From contig PKVZ01000071.1 of the NCBI GenBank assembly GCA_003131635.1, positions 87,437 through 151,436 on the forward strand: a DNA stretch of 64,000 nucleotides, in the 5' to 3' direction. A program made the position numbers and the translations under genes. Origin of the DNA: Acidobacteriaceae bacterium. Its GTDB lineage: Bacteria > Acidobacteriota > Terriglobia > Terriglobales > Acidobacteriaceae. This document shows positions 17,059 to 25,136 of this stretch, one piece after another; positions within the stretch are counted from its first letter, which is position 1, and the number at the start of each line of letters is the position of its first letter. The notes under the pieces were generated by a model. That model ran no database searches, was not told where the DNA came from, and was given only the letters and a program-made list of their open reading frames with translations.

Positions 17059-18201
17059 ATGGCGGATGAGAGCAAGACCGAGAAAGCGTCCCCGCGGCGG
17101 CGGCAGAAGGCGCGCGAGCAGGGGCAAGTCGCCCGCAGCCGCGATCTGACGGCGGGCCTCGGCGCCATGACCGCCATCGTGTTTTGCGCCTGGCAGATGC
17201 CCGCCTTTGCCGGCGAGTGGCGCAGCCTGATGCGCCAGGAGCTGACCATGGCGGCGACCCGCCCCGAGCAGTTCGTCCCGGTGTGGCGCAATGGCCTGGG
17301 AGTATTTCGCGGCGTCGCGTTGGCCGCCGGCATGAGCTGGCTGGTGGCTACGTTTGGCGGCCTGGCCCAGGGTGGAGTGGTGTTTGCGCCTTCGGCGCTG
17401 GCTCCCAACTGGAAGCGTCTGGATCCGGCAAGCCACGTCGAGCAGCTGTTTTCGCTCGCCGCCCTCAGCCGCCTGCTCAAGTCTCTGTTGCCGACGACCG
17501 TGGTCATCTATTTCGCCGTCGGAGTGCTGGTGCGGGATTGGAGATTTTTCCCCGCCCTGCTGCGCGCCAGCCACACCACTCTGGCGGCCTTCGCCACCGG
17601 ACGGATGTTTGAAGTGGCCTGGAAAGGCTCGCTGGTGCTGCTGATTTGGGCCGGAGCGGATTATTTTCTGGAGCGCCAGCGCCACGAGAACGACATGAAG
17701 ATGAGCAAGCAGGAACAGAAAGACGAGTTCAAGGAGACCGAGGGGCATCCTGCCATCAAGCAGCGCATCCGGCGGCTGCAGCGCCAGAGCCGCCGGCGGC
17801 GCATGCTCAAGGACGTGGAGCGGGCGGCGGTGGTGATCACCAATCCCACGGAATACGCCATCGCGCTCGAATACCGCGTGGACATGGACGCCCCCGTGGT
17901 GGTGGCCAAAGGCCGCAACCTGATCGCGGCCCAGATCAAGGAAATTGCCCGCTGGCAGGGGATTCCGCTGGTCGAGAACGTTCCCTTGGCCCACGCGCTG
18001 TACCGCGCGGTCGAGGTCGGACAATCGATTCCAGCCCAGCTTTACACCGTGGTTGCGGAAATTCTGGCGGCCATCTGGCGGGCGCAAACCCGGGCTAACC
18101 AAAATCAGGTTCACCAAAATCAGCCGACACAAAATCAGGCCACGCAAAATCCGGCCGCGCCCACCCAAAACTCCAGCGGCCGCGCGGCGGAGAGGACATA
18201 A
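17059..18201 (+). CDS. flhB: Flagellar export switch protein FlhB
   Basis: Substrate-specificity switch of the export gate, 380 aa. It begins ESKTEKASPRRRQKAREQGQVARS, the FlhB signature, has four membrane helices and a cytoplasmic domain. The autocleavage site, normally NPTH, reads N262-P263-T264-E265 here (VVITNPTEYAIALEY). The Asn-Pro scissile bond is kept, but the following His is Glu. The C-terminal tail is a Gln/Asn repeat (QNQ, TQN units) encoded by 15-bp repeats at about 18095-18160. Hook-to-filament switching needs Asn-Pro cleavage in studied species, so this variant matters. Confidence 0.94.
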   Translation: MADESKTEKASPRRRQKAREQGQVARSRDLTAGLGAMTAIVFCAWQMPAFAGEWRSLMRQELTMAATRPEQFVPVWRNGLGVFRGVALAAGMSWLVATFGGLAQGGVVFAPSALAPNWKRLDPASHVEQLFSLAALSRLLKSLLPTTVVIYFAVGVLVRDWRFFPALLRASHTTLAAFATGRMFEVAWKGSLVLLIWAGADYFLERQRHENDMKMSKQEQKDEFKETEGHPAIKQRIRRLQRQSRRRRMLKDVERAAVVITNPTEYAIALEYRVDMDAPVVVAKGRNLIAAQIKEIARWQGIPLVENVPLAHALYRAVEVGQSIPAQLYTVVAEILAAIWRAQTRANQNQVHQNQPTQNQATQNPAAPTQNSSGRAAERT

Positions 18202-18204
18202 GCC

Positions 18205-20292
18205 ATGGCCGCAACCACTACGACCGTGACGGCTCCGTCCTCGCGAAAAAAGAACGCCGCTTCGGAATGGGTGATGCCGATTGCGGCCGTGGGTTTGATC
18301 TTCGTGATGCTGGTGCCGCTGCCGAGCTTCCTGCTCGATCTGCTGCTGGCGGTGAGCATGACCATCAGCGTGCTGGTGCTGCTCTCGGCCATACAAATTC
18401 TGCGACCTTCGCAGTTCTCCGTGTTCCCCAGCCTGCTCTTGTTGCTGACCTTGTTTCGGCTCTCGCTGAACCTGGCTTCCAGCCGCAGGATTCTGTTGCA
18501 CGGCAATGAGGGAGCATCGGCGGCAGGCCACGTCATCGAGGCCTTTGGCCAGTTCGTGGTCGGGGGCAACTACGTGGTGGGATTCGTGCTGTTCATGGCC
18601 CTGATCGCCATCCAGTATCTGGTGGTAGCGCACGGGGCGGTGCGCACGGCGGAAGTCACCGCGCGCTTCACCCTCGATGCCATGCCCGGCAAGCAGATGG
18701 CGATCGACGCGGACTTGAATGCCGGCCTGATCAATGAGGGCCAGGCGCGGGCCCGCCGCGAACAGATTGCCCGCGACGCCGAATTCTACGGCGCCATGGA
18801 CGGCGCCGCCCGCTTCAATCAGCGCGACGCCATCGCCACCATCCTTATTACGGCCATCAATATTATTGCCGGATTTCTCATCGGAGTCTTTCAGCTCGAC
18901 ATTCCCTTTCGCGAGGCTTTGAAGACCTACACGGTGCTGACTGTGGGCGATGGCCTGGTGACGATGATTCCTTCGCTGCTGGTATCGATGGCGGGGGGCA
19001 TTGTGGTCACCCGCGCCTCCTCCGATGCCACTCTCTCCGTCGATGTGGGGCGGCAGGTGCTGTCGCGGCGCCGGCCCTTAATCATTGCCGCGGGCGTGAT
19101 GCTGGCCCTGGCTGCGATCCCGGGATTGCCCAAGTTTTCTTTTTTTCTACTGGCTGCGGGGACGGGATTCCTGGCCTGGCGCGCCCCCAAATCCGGCGAG
19201 GAGCCGTTGGCGGCGGCAGCCGCAGCGGCAGTTGCCGCCGGGGACAAGAAGCCGGGCAAGGATTCGGTGGAAGATCTGCTGAAGCTCGACGAACTCAGTC
19301 TCGAAGTGGGCTACGGGCTGGTGGCGCTGGTCGATCAAAATCAGGGCGGCCAGCTTCTGGCCCGGGTGAAAGCCCTGCGGCAAAACCTGGCGCAACAGCT
19401 GGGCTTCATCGTCCCGCCGATTCACATCACCGACAACGTCCGGCTGAAGCCGAAGGAATATACCATCGCACTGCGCGGGGAGGAGGTGGCGCGCTGGGAA
19501 CTTCACCAGGACAATCTGCTGGCCATCAGTTCGGAAGGCTCGCCGCGCCCGCTGGCGGGGGTCGCGACCAAGGAGCCGGCCTTCGGCGCGGCCGCGGTGT
19601 GGATTCCGGCGGCGTTGCAGAATCAGGCGCTGGCGTCGGGCTACGCGGTGGTGGATCAGACCTCGGTTCTGGCCACTCACCTCGCAGAGGTAGTGAAGCA
19701 GCACGCCCACGAACTGCTTACCCGGCAGGAAACCAAACGCCTGCTCGACCGCCTGGCCGAGAGCCATCCCAAACTGGTGGAGGAGCTGGTTCCCAAAGTT
19801 CTCAGCCTGGGCGAAGTGCAGAAGACTTTGCAGCAGCTGTTGCGGGAGCAGGTTTCGGTCCGCGACCTTTCGACGATTCTCGAGACCCTGCTGGATATCG
19901 CGCCGACCAATAAGAATGCGGTGCTGCTGGTCGAGTCGGCTCGCCAGGCGCTGGCCCGCGCCCTGGTGCGGCCACTGCTTTCAGAGAGCGGGGGGCTGCG
20001 CGTGGTCACGCTCGATCGCGCCCTGGAGGAGGAACTGAGCCGCGCCTTCGGCGCGCAAGTGCCGGCGGGCGCGACCAGCCTGCAGCCGCCGTTTGCCCGC
20101 CGCATTCTCGATGGCCTGCGCAAGCTTGCCGGAGAGCAGGTGGCGGTGGCCAGTCCGGTGCTGCTCTGTGCGACTCCGGCGCGCTATCACCTGAAGCGGC
20201 TGCTCGAACCCTTTCTGCCAAAAGTGGTGGTGCTCTCGCCGCTCGAAGTTCCACCGGTGATCGAGGTGCAGTCGCTCGGAGTCTTGCGGTGA
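18205..20292 (+). CDS. flhA: Flagellar export gate protein FlhA
   Basis: Largest export-gate subunit, 695 aa. The N-terminal half has about eight membrane helices, including the FHIPEP-family block (FRLSLNLASSRRIL, then AFGQFVVGGNYVVGFVLFM) and the conserved cytoplasmic loop (VTARFTLDAMPGKQMAIDAD then LNAGLINEGQARARRE). The C-terminal half is the chaperone/substrate-docking domain (LKPKEYTIALRGEEVARWEL and TSVLATHLAEVVKQHAHELL). Length is normal. It lies 3 bp after flhB. FlhF and FlhG, often found next, are absent. Confidence 0.96.
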   Translation: MAATTTTVTAPSSRKKNAASEWVMPIAAVGLIFVMLVPLPSFLLDLLLAVSMTISVLVLLSAIQILRPSQFSVFPSLLLLLTLFRLSLNLASSRRILLHGNEGASAAGHVIEAFGQFVVGGNYVVGFVLFMALIAIQYLVVAHGAVRTAEVTARFTLDAMPGKQMAIDADLNAGLINEGQARARREQIARDAEFYGAMDGAARFNQRDAIATILITAINIIAGFLIGVFQLDIPFREALKTYTVLTVGDGLVTMIPSLLVSMAGGIVVTRASSDATLSVDVGRQVLSRRRPLIIAAGVMLALAAIPGLPKFSFFLLAAGTGFLAWRAPKSGEEPLAAAAAAAVAAGDKKPGKDSVEDLLKLDELSLEVGYGLVALVDQNQGGQLLARVKALRQNLAQQLGFIVPPIHITDNVRLKPKEYTIALRGEEVARWELHQDNLLAISSEGSPRPLAGVATKEPAFGAAAVWIPAALQNQALASGYAVVDQTSVLATHLAEVVKQHAHELLTRQETKRLLDRLAESHPKLVEELVPKVLSLGEVQKTLQQLLREQVSVRDLSTILETLLDIAPTNKNAVLLVESARQALARALVRPLLSESGGLRVVTLDRALEEELSRAFGAQVPAGATSLQPPFARRILDGLRKLAGEQVAVASPVLLCATPARYHLKRLLEPFLPKVVVLSPLEVPPVIEVQSLGVLR

Positions 20293-20342
20293 CTGGGACA
20301 CAGAAAAATCGAAGCCCGAACGGGGAAGCGAAAAAAGGAGTT

Positions 20343-21176
20343 ATGACCAAGAACACAGCCGAAGCCTATACCGCGTGGCAGGACAGAGACAGAAATAGAG
20401 ATAGTGACAGTGATAGAGACGATAAAGATAAAGAGGAGCGCGACCGCATCCTGCTCGAACAGCTGCCCCAGGTGCGCTATCTGGCGCGGCGGATTCACGA
20501 ACGCCTGCCCCGGCAGGTGCCGCTCGAAGATCTGGTGCACGCGGGCGTGATTGGCCTGATCGATGCGCTCAACAAGTTCGACCGCTCCAAACACGTGCAA
20601 TTCGGCTCCTATGCCAAGTTCCGCATACGGGGGGCGATACTCGACAGCCTGCGCGAGATGGATTGGGGACCGCGGGAGTTGCGGCGCAAAGCCCGGGGAA
20701 TCGAAGAGGCGCAGCGCAAGCTCAGCATGGAACTCAGCCGCGCCCCCACCGAGGTCGAGATTGCCGCCGAGTTGAAACTCGATTTGCGGGACTTTCAGCA
20801 GCTGCTCACCGAGTTGGACGGCCTCGAAGTGGGCAGTCTTCATCTGGAGTCTCCGTGGGACGGCAGAGATGAGGACCTCTGCGATTATCTGCCCAGCGCC
20901 CCGGAAGACACGCCGTTTTTCCGCTGCATGCGCTCCGAGATGAAGCAAATGCTGGCCCGGGTGATCGCCGAGTTGCCGGAAAAAGAGCAGCAGGTGCTGG
21001 CTCTTTATTACTTTGAAGAACTCACGATGAAGGAAGTGGGAGCGGTGCTTGGCATTGGAGAGTCCAGGGTCTCGCAGATCCATTCTTTGGCAGTGGTGCG
21101 TTTGCGGGCGCGGCTGGAGGAAGTGATGAGTCCGTCGAAGCCCAGCCGCCGGGCGGCACCGGCGGGCGGGCAGTAA
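20343..21176 (+). CDS. fliA: Flagellar sigma factor FliA (sigma28)
   Basis: Alternative sigma factor of 277 aa that transcribes late flagellar and chemotaxis genes. Region 2 (about 45-100) includes VPLEDLVHAGVIGLIDALNK and FGSYAKFRIRGAILDSLREMDW, a FliA hallmark, and region 4 (about 200-260) has LPEKEQQVLALYYFEELTMKE with the helix-turn-helix GIGESRVSQIHS. The ATG at 20343 has AAGGAG upstream. Residues 11-35 are a charged Asp/Arg/Lys run (DRDRNRDSDSDRDDKDKEE) encoded by GA-rich repeats and not part of the family. Matching promoters occur at flgM, cheY, cheW and fliC. Confidence 0.95.
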   Translation: MTKNTAEAYTAWQDRDRNRDSDSDRDDKDKEERDRILLEQLPQVRYLARRIHERLPRQVPLEDLVHAGVIGLIDALNKFDRSKHVQFGSYAKFRIRGAILDSLREMDWGPRELRRKARGIEEAQRKLSMELSRAPTEVEIAAELKLDLRDFQQLLTELDGLEVGSLHLESPWDGRDEDLCDYLPSAPEDTPFFRCMRSEMKQMLARVIAELPEKEQQVLALYYFEELTMKEVGAVLGIGESRVSQIHSLAVVRLRARLEEVMSPSKPSRRAAPAGGQ

Positions 21177-21189
21177 ACGAACAGAGAAA

Positions 21190-21214
21190 GAAAAAGAAAA
21201 AGAAAAAGAAAAAA
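21190..21214 (+). repeat. GAAAAA hexamer tract before fliM
   Basis: Four GAAAAA hexamers (ending in an A6 run) lie in the 56-bp fliA-fliM spacer, 18 bp before the fliM start, with GAGGGG after them as the likely ribosome-binding site. It is the second purine hexamer tract in the locus. Such runs are prone to slippage; a role in expression tuning is inference. Confidence 0.85.
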
Positions 21215-21232
21215 GCAGGCGAGGGGCGCGGC

Positions 21233-22228
21233 ATGCAGAACGAACTGAACCAAGAGGAAATCGATGCCATGGTACGGGCCGCCCGCACGGGCGGAGGGGC
21301 CGATTCCGGCCACAAAGAACCGAACGTCGAACCCTGGGACGTGCACCGGGCGGGGCAGATCGGGCGCGAGCAACTGGCGGCCATCACCCAGCTGCATGAA
21401 AGCTTTGCCCGCAGCCTGACGCTGGCGCTGGGGACGTATCTGCGGGTGGTGTTTGCCGCCGCCCTGGTATCGGCCGAGCATCTCACCTACCGCGAGTTTA
21501 CCGAGCGCATCCCGGAAACCACTTATCTGGCCGCCTGCAAACTGGATCCCATGGGCGTCCGCGGCGCCCTGCAACTGGATCTGAAAGTGGCTTTCCCCAT
21601 CATCGATCTGCTGCTCGGCGGCGAAGGCAAGGGCATCGCCGCACCCCGCGACATCACCGAGATTGAAGATCAGATTGTGGAGAGCGTGGCCCGCATCGTG
21701 TGCCGCGAACTGGGTGCGGCGTGGCACGCGATCGAGCTTCAGGTGAGCTTCGAGGAGCGCATCGAGCTGGCGCTGGCGCAGCGCCTGATGCTGCCCAACG
21801 AAAAGATACTTTCGCTGAGTTTCGAAGTCAGCCTGCTCGAGGTGCGCGGCGGTTTGAATCTGGCCGTGCCGGTCTCGCTCTCGCACGCTCTGCTGCGCAA
21901 AATCTCCAAGGCATGGATGGACAGCCGCCCGCGTGGGCCGGCCGAGTGGCGGGAACGGCTGCAGCGCCGGCTCTTGCAATGTCCGTTTCCGGTGGAGTTG
22001 GGGGTCAACGGCCTCAGCGCCGCGGTGAGCGAACTGGCCGGGATGGCTCCGGGAACCTTGCTGCCGCTGCGGCGCAGCGCCGCCGAGGCGGCTTCCCTGA
22101 TTGTGGCCGGAGTTGAGATGTTCGGCGCCGCTCCAGCCCGGGCAGGAAACACGCGTGCGGCCTCGGTGCTGGAGCGCACGCTACAAACGGAAGTCATGCC
22201 CGGGGGAAAGGAGACTCGCAAGCGATGA
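21233..22228 (+). CDS. fliM: Flagellar motor switch protein FliM
   Basis: C-ring switch protein of 331 aa. The N-terminal CheY-P-binding peptide is LNQEEIDAMVRAAR, the middle CheC-like domain runs from about 40 to 230 (LTYREFTERIPETTYLAACKLDPM then LDLKVAFPIIDLLLGGEG), and the C-terminal SpoA domain is about 240-310 (FPVELGVNGLSAAVSELAGM). Length is normal. It leads the fliM-fliN-(MshEN protein) set and overlaps the long fliN by 4 bp. Confidence 0.95.
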   Translation: MQNELNQEEIDAMVRAARTGGGADSGHKEPNVEPWDVHRAGQIGREQLAAITQLHESFARSLTLALGTYLRVVFAAALVSAEHLTYREFTERIPETTYLAACKLDPMGVRGALQLDLKVAFPIIDLLLGGEGKGIAAPRDITEIEDQIVESVARIVCRELGAAWHAIELQVSFEERIELALAQRLMLPNEKILSLSFEVSLLEVRGGLNLAVPVSLSHALLRKISKAWMDSRPRGPAEWRERLQRRLLQCPFPVELGVNGLSAAVSELAGMAPGTLLPLRRSAAEAASLIVAGVEMFGAAPARAGNTRAASVLERTLQTEVMPGGKETRKR

Positions 22229-23187
22229 CCGACCCGACTGCGGCTGCTCCCGAAAGCAAGTCGCCTGAATCTGTCCAAATCTCTACCTATGTCCAGATCT
22301 GGGTGGACAGCTTTTCGCAGGTCATCGCGCAGATCACGGGCGCCCCGGTTCCCTGCCAAATCCTCGGGGAAGCGCCCGCGGACCTTAAGCCGGCAGCCGA
22401 AGGCGAAGCCGCAGATAAAGATAAAGCGGAAAATAAAGACGATAAAGATAGAGATGATAAAGAAAAAAGCGAAGATGATCTGTGGGTAGTCGTCACCTTG
22501 GCAGGAGCCCTGCGGGGAGAGATGAGCGTTCGCCTGTCCCCGGCCAGCATCCTGCGCCTGGGGCAGGCCTTCATGAGCGAGCCGCCGGCGCCCGACTCGC
22601 CGCTCACGCCCGACCACCGGGAGTCGGTGATCGAACTTCTGCGCCAGGTTTCGGGCATCGTGGCGAGCGGCGCCAAAGCGCGCTGGGGTGAAATTCAGCT
22701 CAGTCTCGAAGGGATGGCGGCGGCACCCTCGTGGGCGCCAGCGGAGAGCTTCTGGCTGCAGGCCGGAGCGGAGACGCCGCCCGGCATGCTGCTGGAATTC
22801 GGCTTGAGCGCGGCGCTGGTGGCGGAGCTGCGGGCGGGAAAAACCGAGGCGGCGAAAATCGAAACGGCGAAAGCCGCCATGGACTCTTCCCCGGAGATTG
22901 CGCCCGCCAGCACCGGGCCGGCGGCGGGCGCGCTCGATCTGCTGATGGACGTGCAACTCGCCGTGAGCATGCGATTCGGGTCGAGGCGATTGCTGCTGCG
23001 CGAAGTGCTCGATCTGAGTCCGGGCGCGGTGGTCGAACTGGATCGCCGGGTGCAGGAACCGGTCGATCTTCTGCTCGATGGCAGACTGATCGCGCGTGGG
23101 GAAGTGGTGGTGATCGACGGCAACTACGGTCTGCGGGTCAGCGAAGTTTCTCCGCAGGCGCCGGCGCCCGGGCGGCACGATGGATAA
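22225..23187 (+). CDS. fliN: Long FliN with FliY/CheC-like N-terminal region
   Basis: C-ring protein of 320 aa. Residues 240-310 are a canonical FliN SpoA domain (LLMDVQLAVSMRFGSRRLLL then DLSPGAVVELDRRVQEPVDL and LIARGEVVVIDGNYGLRVSE). The first 200 residues look like a CheC/FliY-type domain (LTPDHRESVIELLRQVSGIV), but I do not see the E-x2-N catalytic pattern of CheC phosphatases. A Lys/Asp/Glu insert (about 60-82, DKDKAENKDDKDRDDKEK) is coded by GATAAA-type repeats. Length is more than twice that of enteric FliN. Its stop overlaps the next gene by 8 bp. Confidence 0.88.
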   Translation: MTDPTAAAPESKSPESVQISTYVQIWVDSFSQVIAQITGAPVPCQILGEAPADLKPAAEGEAADKDKAENKDDKDRDDKEKSEDDLWVVVTLAGALRGEMSVRLSPASILRLGQAFMSEPPAPDSPLTPDHRESVIELLRQVSGIVASGAKARWGEIQLSLEGMAAAPSWAPAESFWLQAGAETPPGMLLEFGLSAALVAELRAGKTEAAKIETAKAAMDSSPEIAPASTGPAAGALDLLMDVQLAVSMRFGSRRLLLREVLDLSPGAVVELDRRVQEPVDLLLDGRLIARGEVVVIDGNYGLRVSEVSPQAPAPGRHDG

Positions 23188-24103
23188 GGCGGGCAGGAGC
23201 GGGAAGCCGTGGAGGGTGGCTTGGCGCGACTTTCGGCAAAAGCCCACGGTAAAGTGCGGGTGCTGCGGGCGCATCCAGTCGCGCGGAGTGTGGTGGCCCC
23301 TGCGCCGCCGGCCGCGCGGTGTGCGTATGCGGGGATCGTGGTATTGCCAGGCGGATTGTCTGCAGCGGGCGCTCTCGGAGCTGCTGGGGCGCGAGCCACC
23401 GGGATCGGGCCGGGAGGCGGCGGTGTCGCACCGGGTTCCGCTGGGATTGCTGTTACTTTCGCGGCAGCAACTGACCGCGGCGCAGCTCCGAACCGCACTG
23501 GAGCGGCAGCGCGCGTCCGGCGAAGGCAGAATTGGGGACTGGCTGCGGCAGCTGGGTTTTGCCAGCGAGCTGCAAATCACGGCAGCGGTGGCGCGGCAGT
23601 GGGCGTGTCCCGTGCTGAAAACCAGCCCGGCAGCCTTTGCCGCGGGCCGCTTCGTTCCGCTTCCCAATTTTCTGCTGGAGTCTTTTCAGATGATCCCGGT
23701 GGGATTTGCCGAGGCCACGCGAACCCTTCTCATTGCCTTCAGCGAGAGTATTGACCACACGGTGCTTTATGCGGTCGAGCAGATGCTGGGATATCGCACG
23801 GAGGCGTGTTTTGTGTGCCCCAGCATTTTGCAAAAAGGTTTGCAGGCGCTAGGGCAACGTTATGCGGCAAAAGATGTCGTCTTTGACCGGCTGGAAAATG
23901 CCGGCGAATGTGCCCGCATCATCGGCAGCTACGCCACTAAAGTATCAGCCGAGGAAGTCCGCCTGGCAGCCTGTGGCAAACACATCTGGATCCGCCTGGA
24001 AGGGCGGCAGCGTGAAACCGTGAACCTGGTGCTGCGCGCTCCGGGCGCCGCCTCGAGCCCTGCGGCGCCCCCGCTTTGGCATCTGCCGGCGGCTGCGGTT
24101 TAA
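23180..24103 (+). CDS. Zinc-ribbon/MshEN-like protein of the switch operon
   Basis: Unrecognised protein of 307 aa. The N-terminus has a possible metal site: C26, C28, C29 (KCGCCG) with C56 and C60 (WYCQADC). Residues 88-110 and 117-140 form two helical repeats like the MshEN/GspE N-terminal module (pattern xLGxxLxxxxxLxxxxLxxALxxQ); the second, RIGDWLRQLGFASELQITAA, keeps the Arg-x-Gly-Asp start found in c-di-GMP-binding MshEN domains, the first does not (Pro instead of Arg). No ATPase domain follows. It overlaps fliN by 8 bp, so it is made with the switch proteins. A c-di-GMP or adaptor role at the motor is inference. Confidence 0.75.
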   Translation: MDKAGRSGKPWRVAWRDFRQKPTVKCGCCGRIQSRGVWWPLRRRPRGVRMRGSWYCQADCLQRALSELLGREPPGSGREAAVSHRVPLGLLLLSRQQLTAAQLRTALERQRASGEGRIGDWLRQLGFASELQITAAVARQWACPVLKTSPAAFAAGRFVPLPNFLLESFQMIPVGFAEATRTLLIAFSESIDHTVLYAVEQMLGYRTEACFVCPSILQKGLQALGQRYAAKDVVFDRLENAGECARIIGSYATKVSAEEVRLAACGKHIWIRLEGRQRETVNLVLRAPGAASSPAAPPLWHLPAAAV

Positions 24104-24127
24104 AGTCCTGCCAGGATGTGCCGATAA
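24101..24127 (+). promoter_or_regulatory. Sigma28 (FliA) promoter for cheY-cheX
   Basis: TAAAGTCC (24101-24108), 11-bp spacer, GCCGATAA (24120-24127). The -10 element is a perfect match to the sigma28 consensus and the -35 keeps TAAAGT. The -35 overlaps the stop of the preceding gene. The cheY start is 68 bp downstream. FliA is encoded in this window. Confidence 0.88.
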
Positions 24128-24195
24128 CCTTTAAGGCGCGCGCCCTTGCCCTTGGCCGAAGCGTAGGGCAGGCCGCGACAAGATCAGAGGAGACC

Positions 24196-24582
24196 ATGAA
24201 CAAGGTGCAGGTTCTCATCGTGGACGATTCCTCGGTGATGCGAAAAATCGTGGAGCGGTCCCTGCGGCAGGCAGGCATCGAGATCGAGAAGGTCTACGAA
24301 GCGGGCAACGGCGCGGAGGCTCTGGTCGTAATGAAAGACGCCAAGGTGGACATCATTCTTTGCGACATCAACATGCCGGTCATGGATGGCCTGGAGTTCG
24401 TGAAGCAATTGGCGGGAGTCGAGAATGCCAAAGGAGTTCCGGTGGTGATGATTACCACCGAAGGCAGCGAGGGCCATGTGGTGCGGGCGTTATCGGCCGG
24501 AGCCAAAGGATATCTGCGCAAGCCGTTCACCGCCGATCAGGTGAAGGAGCACATTCTGCCGGTATTAGCGGGGAAATCGTGA
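24196..24582 (+). CDS. cheY: Chemotaxis response regulator CheY
   Basis: Single-domain receiver of 128 aa that when phosphorylated by CheA binds FliM and alters rotation. It has the acid pair D10/D11 (IVDDSSVMRK), phospho-acceptor D57 (LCDINMPVMDGLEF), the Thr switch residue (VVMITTEGS) and the conserved Lys (LRKPFTADQ). The ATG at 24196 has AGAGGAG upstream; the longer open frame upstream covers the promoter. Its stop overlaps the cheX GTG by 4 bp. Confidence 0.93.
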   Translation: MNKVQVLIVDDSSVMRKIVERSLRQAGIEIEKVYEAGNGAEALVVMKDAKVDIILCDINMPVMDGLEFVKQLAGVENAKGVPVVMITTEGSEGHVVRALSAGAKGYLRKPFTADQVKEHILPVLAGKS

Positions 24583-25067
24583 GTTTGAACGCATCCAATT
24601 CGAGTGCAATCGAAAACCATCAGAGCTGGCATCCGGTGCTGGAATTGTCCGCCCAAGAGGTGTTTGAAACCATGCTGGGGAGCCACTTGGAGGCCGTGTC
24701 CGAACCCCCTCCCGAGGAGGTTTTGGATGTCACCGCCATGGTGGGACTGGCGGGCTTGCTGTGCGGAGTCCTGACCATCCGGTGTTCTTCGCGGGCGGGA
24801 GCGCGGATGGCGTCGAAGATGCTTGGCATTGACGCGGAGAAAGCGGCAGCCGAGATATGGGACGCGATGGGCGAAATTTGCAATATGGTCGCGGGAAATT
24901 TCAAGAATAAAATTTCCGGCCTGGGCGATGGCTGCATGCTCTCGGTCCCCACCGTGATTACAGGCGGAGATTATAGCTGTCATTCCATGGGGAACGCGAC
25001 CTCTCTGCAAGTCAATTTCTTGTTTGAGGAAGAGCGGATCATCGTGGGCATCGAGATCCACAGTTAG
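24579..25067 (+). CDS. cheX: CheX-like CheY-P phosphatase
   Basis: Protein of 162 aa of the CheC/CheX/FliY family. The catalytic E-x2-N pattern appears as GEICNMVAGNFKNKI (about residues 102-116), with the domain before it (VLDVTAMVGLAGLLCGVLTI) and after it (SVPTVITGGDYSCHSMGNAT). It starts with a GTG in a GTGA overlap with cheY, so the pair is co-translated. CheX dephosphorylates CheY-P and replaces CheZ in many non-enteric bacteria. Confidence 0.88.
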   Translation: MSLNASNSSAIENHQSWHPVLELSAQEVFETMLGSHLEAVSEPPPEEVLDVTAMVGLAGLLCGVLTIRCSSRAGARMASKMLGIDAEKAAAEIWDAMGEICNMVAGNFKNKISGLGDGCMLSVPTVITGGDYSCHSMGNATSLQVNFLFEEERIIVGIEIHS

Positions 25068-25102
25068 AGTCTCTTGGGCGCGAATGTGCGTGGGATGGGA
25101 AG

Positions 25103-25136
25103 GTTTTGCCGGGCGATTTCAAACTCCGGGCAAAAC
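25103..25136 (+). terminator. Stem-loop after cheX
   Basis: An inverted repeat GTTTTGCC (25103-25110) / GGCAAAAC (25129-25136), extended by two more G-C pairs inside, lies 35 bp after the cheX stop. No T-run follows. It may end or stabilise the cheY-cheX mRNA. The remaining spacer to flgF holds nothing else I can support. Confidence 0.5.

Noticed and set aside
16237..18633. 798-codon minus-strand frame over fliR-flhB-flhA
   Set aside because: It is antisense to three well-recognised genes and its His/Arg/Gln-rich product fits no family.
25091..25110. Sigma54-like box before flgF (TGGGAAGGTTTTGCC)
   Set aside because: The GG and GC are 9 bp apart, not 10, and the element lies in a stem-loop close to the cheX end.
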